From Leptospiraceae bacterium (GTDB lineage Bacteria; Spirochaetota; Leptospiria; Turneriellales; Turneriellaceae), in NCBI GenBank assembly GCA_016788945.1, contig JAEUSA010000248.1, positions 1-10,850 of the forward strand: 10,850 bases of DNA, given 5' to 3'. The position numbers and the translations under genes are program-made. Below the pieces are notes generated by a model. That model ran no database searches and was not told the origin of the DNA. It worked only from the letters and a program-made list of their open reading frames with translations. How positions within the stretch are numbered: position 1 is the first letter of the stretch; every line of letters starts with the position of its first letter. Shown one piece after another: positions 5,930 through 10,850 of the stretch.

Positions 5930-8900
5930 TGGCTTTTTTTTACCACACTGCCACCAACGCGCGTTCACTCGCAGAGCATCTTTTTCCGCTCTTACGCGAA
6001 GAAAGGCAACGGCTGAAGCCGCAGACACCACAAACCATCACGATCGCCAATGCCGATGGCGAAGCGTTTCTCACGCGTGAGTTTCTGCTGCGCGACCGCA
6101 TTCTGATGGCGGTAAATTTTCCTTATCTCGAGGCGGCGCTGGATAACCTCGCGCTGCGTCTGCTGCACGCGCAAAAACCATCGGCGAGTGAAACCTTTTT
6201 TTCCGTACCACATTTGGCCGGCAACACACCGACTTTTTCAGGCCTGCTTGAGGTTGAGCTGATAGTGCTTGCGCTGCAACAGGAAAAAAAGCATGCGCGA
6301 ATCTTCTCTGATCTCGGTTATGATCCGGAAGTGCTTTCTGCCATGCAGCGTGTTCTACTCGCGCGAAAACTTGCCGGTAAGTTGCGCGAATACCTGCTGC
6401 ACGTTCCGCACTTGATGCATAGTGAAGAAAAACGACACCCGCTGTTGAAGCTGTGGCGCACGGTTGCGGCGGCGCTGGCACAGCACGGGCATTTTTCACC
6501 GCTGCACCACCATGATCGCTTTCGGGCGATGATCGCTGAAATGAACGCTCGGGATTTCGAAGGCCACGGCGCATTGTTTTTGTTTGCCATGCCGTTGCTC
6601 TCTGCCTACCATATTTCGATACTCAGTGCAGTGGCACGCCATGTCGACGTGCACCTGCTGACGGTTGATGCAACGCATTGCCCCGCACCCCTCGACGCCT
6701 ATGCGAAAGATGCGCGGGAAAAGTTCACGCAATACAAACAACTGCTGCATCAGGCGACCGAAAAGGCCGGTTCATCACTGTCATGCTCTGTCTATGAGGA
6801 AGGTAATAAGGCGCCGCTCACCCTGCCACGCATCGCGGTCTGGGGCATGCCGGGCAAATGGCGCTCGGCCGAAATTATCTGCGACGATTGGCATGAACAG
6901 CTTCTGCGATACCCTGAGCTCAGTCAGGAAGATATCGCCCTCTCGACGACGAAACCCGAAGAAGACTTTACCGCGTTTGAACTCTCCGGCGCACTCAGGC
7001 AATTGACCGTTTTTACGCGGCAAAAACTGCTGCAAAGAACCGACGCGTTGGTTGCGCTGTTCAAGCTGGTATCCGATGCCGCCAGCGGTGGCATTACGCG
7101 CATGCTGTTAACCGAATACTTTACCAACACCGCGGTCAGAAATGCCTTTCACCTCAGCGCAGATGAAGCGGCGCTGTATACGCGCATGCTTGAAACCACC
7201 CATGCCTATCGTGACGATTTTCCCGGGTCAATGGAGACCTACAATATCAGCTCTGCTCTCAGGCGCATGCGGCGCGGGCTCGTCATCGGCGCGCTCGCTC
7301 CGGCGGGCGTACCGGGTTTTGCGCATATTCCAGAATTAGATTCCGAAGAGATGGCGTCGCATTTTTCTGCTGCAACAGGCTTTTTACTCTCCGCCGCGGA
7401 GAGACTCAAAGCCTCGGGAGCGCCGCTGATCGATGCCGTAACGGATATGTTCTCCTCCGGCGCTTTTTCTGACGATCCGGCCGCCGCAGCACTCGTTGAA
7501 CTCGTACGGCGGGTGGGCGTGCATTGCACTGATGAAACGCTATCGATTACGCAACTCGCGGCGATTGTCGGTGAATATACTCCCGAAATCACCCTGCCGC
7601 AGGGCCATAGCAGCGAAGGCATCTGTATCTCCTCTCTCGCGAGTAGTTTGTTTGTTAAACCCAAACAGGTAATATTCAATTGCGATGAAAGCATGGATGG
7701 CGGGCAAGACGATGTCGCAGACGAAATGCAAGAATACGTTGAAGCGGCTACGCGCCTGAGTCCCCAGCTGCAATTGCGCATTCATTTATTGGCTGCTCTG
7801 CTGTCAGGCTGTGAAACTCTGCTGTTTGCGTATGCGGCGAGCGATCCGCTCACCGGTGCAGAGAAATATGCCGCGCATGAGATCGAGATTCTTAAGGCTG
7901 CGTTCATGGCCGCGGGTACGGCTATTGATATTAAGTCGGATTTTTCACAGAGTACGCTTATCTCCGAAGGCAGCGATGATCCGCCCCCTGCCTCGGACGG
8001 CGATCGACAATGCGCCTTGCTGTTGCGGGGCGGCGAAGGCAGCGAAGCATTGAGTGACTTTTTGCGCCCGGCTAGTTCAACAGCTGCGCCCGAGGCTGAG
8101 GTTATCTCTCTTGCCGTACTGGAAAAGTTCATCGAAAACCCGGCAGCCGCCATATTGAGCGAGTCGGGTGTTTTACCCGAAGACCCGATTGATTTCAGGC
8201 GCGACGAACCGCGCCTGAGCCCGAGCGAAAAAGCGCGCCTCAAATTCTGCGACGACTATCTTACCCGTGAAATATTCTCCCCCGAACCGGATATTACGGG
8301 TATCTCCGCGCATATAAAGCAGAATCAGGAAAATGGCAGCGCCCCGCCCGACAGTTTCGATGCGGCCAACATACTGGTCGCCCAGCATAAAAACGCTGAA
8401 CGCCTGCAGGATTTTGCTCTTGCAGAGAAAAATGCAACTCGCCTCATCGAATTTCATTTTCATCGCGGTGTCGATCAACCCTTCGCTGTGATGGACAATG
8501 CGCGCCTCGAAAGGCGTTATTTGCCGGCTGTCAAGATCGGTACCCGACTGATCTGCGGCAAATCGCCGGTTTTCCTCATGCGGCAGTCTACGGAAGAAAT
8601 TACTCTGGTCGATTCGGCCATCTACCCGGAGCGCTCGTCTCTGTTGGTCAGGGCACATCTTCTGTATTGTCTGTTGCTCAGCACAGCCGCAAAGGATCTC
8701 ATACCCAAAGCTATCGCAATTGGGGATTACGCAATTCCCAAATCCTCCGCCGATCAAGGCATATTACAACCTGAATTCCATCTGCGCGCCGCGTTGAAGG
8801 CAGAAACCATTCACGGCGCCGAAGAATATTTGACGAAACTCATAACCCATTATGAATCGCGTGCACTGTTCTGGTTTGACCTCGATTCCCTCGCAAAAAA

Positions 8901-9114
8901 CAAACTTGCCGGTCTTGCAGAGGCAGATGCAGAAAAAATCCGTGACCAGCTCGAATCGCCGCAGAGCGAATCGCGCCACGACTTTCTTCGCCGCTTCTAC
9001 GATCTTAAAATAGATGCCGACAGCATCGGCTTTTTTGACAACTTCATCAGGCCCGTCGCACTCATCGATGCCGAAAGCGAGCTAAAACCCAAAAAGGGGA
9101 AAAAACGTGGTTGA
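5929..9114 (+). CDS. recC: Exonuclease V gamma subunit RecC
   Basis: RecC is the non-catalytic scaffold of RecBCD. It splits the DNA strands and, in E. coli, scans for Chi. The 1061-residue length is near that of E. coli RecC (1122). Collinear blocks, compared from memory with E. coli: FFYHTATNARSLAEHL (YHSNRL region, 3-18); FLFAMPLLSAYHISILSAV then HVDVHLLTVD (ICGISALPP...IHLLF); IAVWGMPGKWRSAEIICDDW (HSPQREVE); a helicase-like 1A/1B region ending SALRRMRRGLVIGA; GICISSLASSLFVKPKQVIF; RIHLLAALLSGCETLLFAY; and LAVLEKFIENPAAAIL, which opens the inactive nuclease-like C-terminal part. The tail KPKKGKKRG is strongly basic. The N-terminal Chi-contact positions differ from E. coli. Its start overlaps aat by one base without a good Shine-Dalgarno site, so coupled translation is likely. 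Codons 2-5 contain eight consecutive T. Confidence 0.92.
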   Translation: MAFFYHTATNARSLAEHLFPLLREERQRLKPQTPQTITIANADGEAFLTREFLLRDRILMAVNFPYLEAALDNLALRLLHAQKPSASETFFSVPHLAGNTPTFSGLLEVELIVLALQQEKKHARIFSDLGYDPEVLSAMQRVLLARKLAGKLREYLLHVPHLMHSEEKRHPLLKLWRTVAAALAQHGHFSPLHHHDRFRAMIAEMNARDFEGHGALFLFAMPLLSAYHISILSAVARHVDVHLLTVDATHCPAPLDAYAKDAREKFTQYKQLLHQATEKAGSSLSCSVYEEGNKAPLTLPRIAVWGMPGKWRSAEIICDDWHEQLLRYPELSQEDIALSTTKPEEDFTAFELSGALRQLTVFTRQKLLQRTDALVALFKLVSDAASGGITRMLLTEYFTNTAVRNAFHLSADEAALYTRMLETTHAYRDDFPGSMETYNISSALRRMRRGLVIGALAPAGVPGFAHIPELDSEEMASHFSAATGFLLSAAERLKASGAPLIDAVTDMFSSGAFSDDPAAAALVELVRRVGVHCTDETLSITQLAAIVGEYTPEITLPQGHSSEGICISSLASSLFVKPKQVIFNCDESMDGGQDDVADEMQEYVEAATRLSPQLQLRIHLLAALLSGCETLLFAYAASDPLTGAEKYAAHEIEILKAAFMAAGTAIDIKSDFSQSTLISEGSDDPPPASDGDRQCALLLRGGEGSEALSDFLRPASSTAAPEAEVISLAVLEKFIENPAAAILSESGVLPEDPIDFRRDEPRLSPSEKARLKFCDDYLTREIFSPEPDITGISAHIKQNQENGSAPPDSFDAANILVAQHKNAERLQDFALAEKNATRLIEFHFHRGVDQPFAVMDNARLERRYLPAVKIGTRLICGKSPVFLMRQSTEEITLVDSAIYPERSSLLVRAHLLYCLLLSTAAKDLIPKAIAIGDYAIPKSSADQGILQPEFHLRAALKAETIHGAEEYLTKLITHYESRALFWFDLDSLAKNKLAGLAEADAEKIRDQLESPQSESRHDFLRRFYDLKIDADSIGFFDNFIRPVALIDAESELKPKKGKKRG

Positions 9115-10850
9115 GGCAGATAACCCCACACCAGAGAGTATCGCTAAATCGGGGCGGCACGCCTTCATCGAAGCATCCGCCGGTTCGGGAAAAACCACCT
9201 GCCTCGTCGATATCGTCACCGCGCTCATAACTTCGGAGGCCGCGGAAATCGGTCAGATTCTTTGCGTAACATTCACCGAAAAGGCGGCGTCTGAGCTCAA
9301 AGCCAAGATTTACCGCAAGCTTGCCGGTGTGAATAACAAGGCGGCTGCAGCGGCCCTGACGAATTTCGCGCGCAACGAAATCGGCACTATCCATGAGTTT
9401 TGCCTACGCTATCTATCTGAAGACCGTATGCAGAGTCTTTCGCAAGCTACGGGAATCACCATGAGCGAAACCGACCTCTTTGAAGAGGCGCGTGAGTATG
9501 TTTACCGGGTCGTCTGGGCATCCTTTGGTGATGAAAAACTCGCGGCGATGACGGCAGCCTGCCGTTTTGGCGCAGGTGGCAATTCGCGTGAATTTGACGC
9601 CGACCTGCGCAAAAAAGCCATCTTCTGCTTCGGCAATCCTGCCGCGGCAATAAGACCGCCGGTCAGCAGTGCAGAACTGGTCAGCGACGCCGACTCCTTC
9701 CGCTCTTTCACTCTTTATTGCATTGTCGAAAAAATGCGCGAGGTCGCGCGCACACGCGGAGTGCTCACCTTTGCAGGCATGATCACAGGGCTCGCAGAGG
9801 CAATTCGCGATGAAGCTTTCGCCGAACGTCTCAGATCGCGCTTTAATTTTGCGCTGATCGACGAATTTCAGGACACCGATCAGGTGCAGTGGGAAATTTT
9901 TCACCGGCTGTTTCTTGACCCTAACGGGAAAAAGAAGCAGCGCCTGATTGTCGTGGGCGATCCGAAACAGGCGATCTATAAGTTTCGCGGTGCCGACGTT
10001 TTTGTTTATCTGCAGGCGAAAGCTGAAATGCGTACGGCGGGGGCGATGTTCGTCAATCTCGCAACGAATTACCGCTCGGCAAACGAGCTTATCGCAGCGC
10101 AGAACCACATCTTTTCCGCACCGGCCGTCGCAGAGGTTTGGCAGCGCATGGATATTGCTTACCATGAGCCGGCCTATGGCGAAAAAACTAAAAGCACCGG
10201 TGATGATTGTACGGGTTTTGAATTTTTTCGGGCGGTGGATTACCATCGCGATAATGAAGTCATTTTTGCTGCACAGGCTGCAGCGCGTATCGAAGAAATC
10301 CGTCGCCGGCACTCTGATTGGAAAATTGCCGTCATTGCATTTCGCCACGCGGCGCTCGCGAATGTGGCTGAAGTGCTGCGCGAGCGCGGCATACGCTGCG
10401 CCTATTACAAAGAACGGCCCGACTTTCGCACCACGGAAATCGGTCACCTGCAGATTCTGCTGCAAGCCCTCGCACTGCCTCATGATGAAGGTTACGCTCT
10501 GGCGTGTTCCACAATTTTTTTACGAACCGCAGATCAGCCGGGAGAATATTACGCAGCATTGAGTGCGCTCGCAGCGCAGCAACGCATCAAAGCCCTTCTC
10601 CTCAGGCTCGCGCACGACATGCGTCCGCTGCACCATGTACTCGGGGTTTATCCCGATAGTACGCGCTACCATACCTGGCGTATCTTGTTTCGCTTCTTAC
10701 TGGAAAAATGCGGCGATGCAGTGCACGACTTGGCGACGCTGCGCAAGGCGATTTTTGATCTCGCGGAAACGACCGATGATGACAAAAACGGTGACATGCT
10801 CGTCGGTAAAGATGCGGTGACTTTGTTGACCGTACAGAGTTCTAAGGGGC
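9107..10850 (+). CDS. recB: Exonuclease V beta subunit RecB, N-terminal part
   Basis: RecB is the 3'-5' SF1A helicase and nuclease of RecBCD. The frame is open for 581 codons from GTG 9107 to the window edge. Helicase motifs: Walker A EASAGSGKTT (22-31, Lys29, the same position as in E. coli), motif Ia VTFTEKAASEL (54-64), Ib IGTIHEFC, motif II LIDEFQDTDQ (from 250, Asp252-Glu253), motif III VGDPKQAIYKFRGAD (283-297), motif IV TNYRS (320-324), and motif V LLTVQSSKG (573-581) at the edge. The remaining motif VI and the C-terminal nuclease domain are outside. GTG is chosen because AGGGGA (9095-9100) is 6 bases upstream; this overlaps the recC stop by 8 bases. The motif II position suggests a shorter 1B insertion than in E. 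coli. recD is expected downstream. Confidence 0.95.
   Translation, partial: MVEADNPTPESIAKSGRHAFIEASAGSGKTTCLVDIVTALITSEAAEIGQILCVTFTEKAASELKAKIYRKLAGVNNKAAAAALTNFARNEIGTIHEFCLRYLSEDRMQSLSQATGITMSETDLFEEAREYVYRVVWASFGDEKLAAMTAACRFGAGGNSREFDADLRKKAIFCFGNPAAAIRPPVSSAELVSDADSFRSFTLYCIVEKMREVARTRGVLTFAGMITGLAEAIRDEAFAERLRSRFNFALIDEFQDTDQVQWEIFHRLFLDPNGKKKQRLIVVGDPKQAIYKFRGADVFVYLQAKAEMRTAGAMFVNLATNYRSANELIAAQNHIFSAPAVAEVWQRMDIAYHEPAYGEKTKSTGDDCTGFEFFRAVDYHRDNEVIFAAQAAARIEEIRRRHSDWKIAVIAFRHAALANVAEVLRERGIRCAYYKERPDFRTTEIGHLQILLQALALPHDEGYALACSTIFLRTADQPGEYYAALSALAAQQRIKALLLRLAHDMRPLHHVLGVYPDSTRYHTWRILFRFLLEKCGDAVHDLATLRKAIFDLAETTDDDKNGDMLVGKDAVTLLTVQSSKG

Noticed and set aside
8173..8757. A 194-codon minus-strand frame inside recC
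   Set aside because: It lies opposite a conserved RecC block and shows no ribosome-binding site or recognisable domain.
9413..10483. A 356-codon open frame on the minus strand inside recB
   Set aside because: The opposite frame has all SF1 helicase motifs in order. The antisense product has no family motif, and long antisense frames are expected at this GC content.
1..10850. CRISPR array, insertion sequence, prophage or defence system
   Set aside because: No direct-repeat array, terminal inverted repeats, transposase or integrase was seen. recC and recB are core repair genes here, not part of a defence cassette.

Overview
The window reads as a chromosomal housekeeping segment from a spirochete of the Leptospirales, most likely a Turneriella- or Leptonema-type organism with a genome GC in the low to mid 50s (judged by eye). 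Three things point that way. The arginyl-tRNA synthetase carries an ANPTGP(M/L)NIVSARAA signature that I recall from Leptospira ArgS. A small lipoprotein has a relaxed, spirochete-type lipobox (LAMN|C) and a CRxAxxQxAS motif reminiscent of Leptospira LipL21. PurL also has the Leptospira-like opening. The species assignment is inference; no database was consulted.

Layout. 1-1767 (minus): the first 589 codons of purL, which runs off the left edge. 1768-1993: a divergent intergenic region with a GC-rich hairpin in the purL leader and a candidate promoter for the next gene. 1994-2473 (plus): a 159-residue lipoprotein with a strong Shine-Dalgarno site, followed by three stacked hairpins, the last a good rho-independent terminator. 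2597-5231 (minus): a two-gene run, a metallo-beta-lactamase-fold hydrolase followed by argS. 5232-5269: a 38-bp divergent gap. 5270-10850 (plus): aat, recC and the first 581 codons of recB, packed as one operon with overlapping start and stop codons.

How the genes work together. purL makes a purine precursor and argS charges tRNA(Arg). Aat adds Leu/Phe to proteins with basic N-termini, marking them for ClpS/ClpAP. recC and recB encode two of the three subunits of exonuclease V (RecBCD), which processes double-strand breaks; recD is expected beyond the right edge. aat is translationally coupled to recC (TGATG) and recC to recB (8-bp overlap).

I did not find a new multi-gene system, defence island, CRISPR array, mobile element, tRNA or rRNA. 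The points worth a second look are inside ordinary genes: an ArgRS with a degenerate HIGH motif, a RecC lacking the E. coli Chi-contact residues I can align, an aat that seems to start at CTG, a T8 tract just after the recC start codon, and an unassigned LipL21-like lipoprotein.
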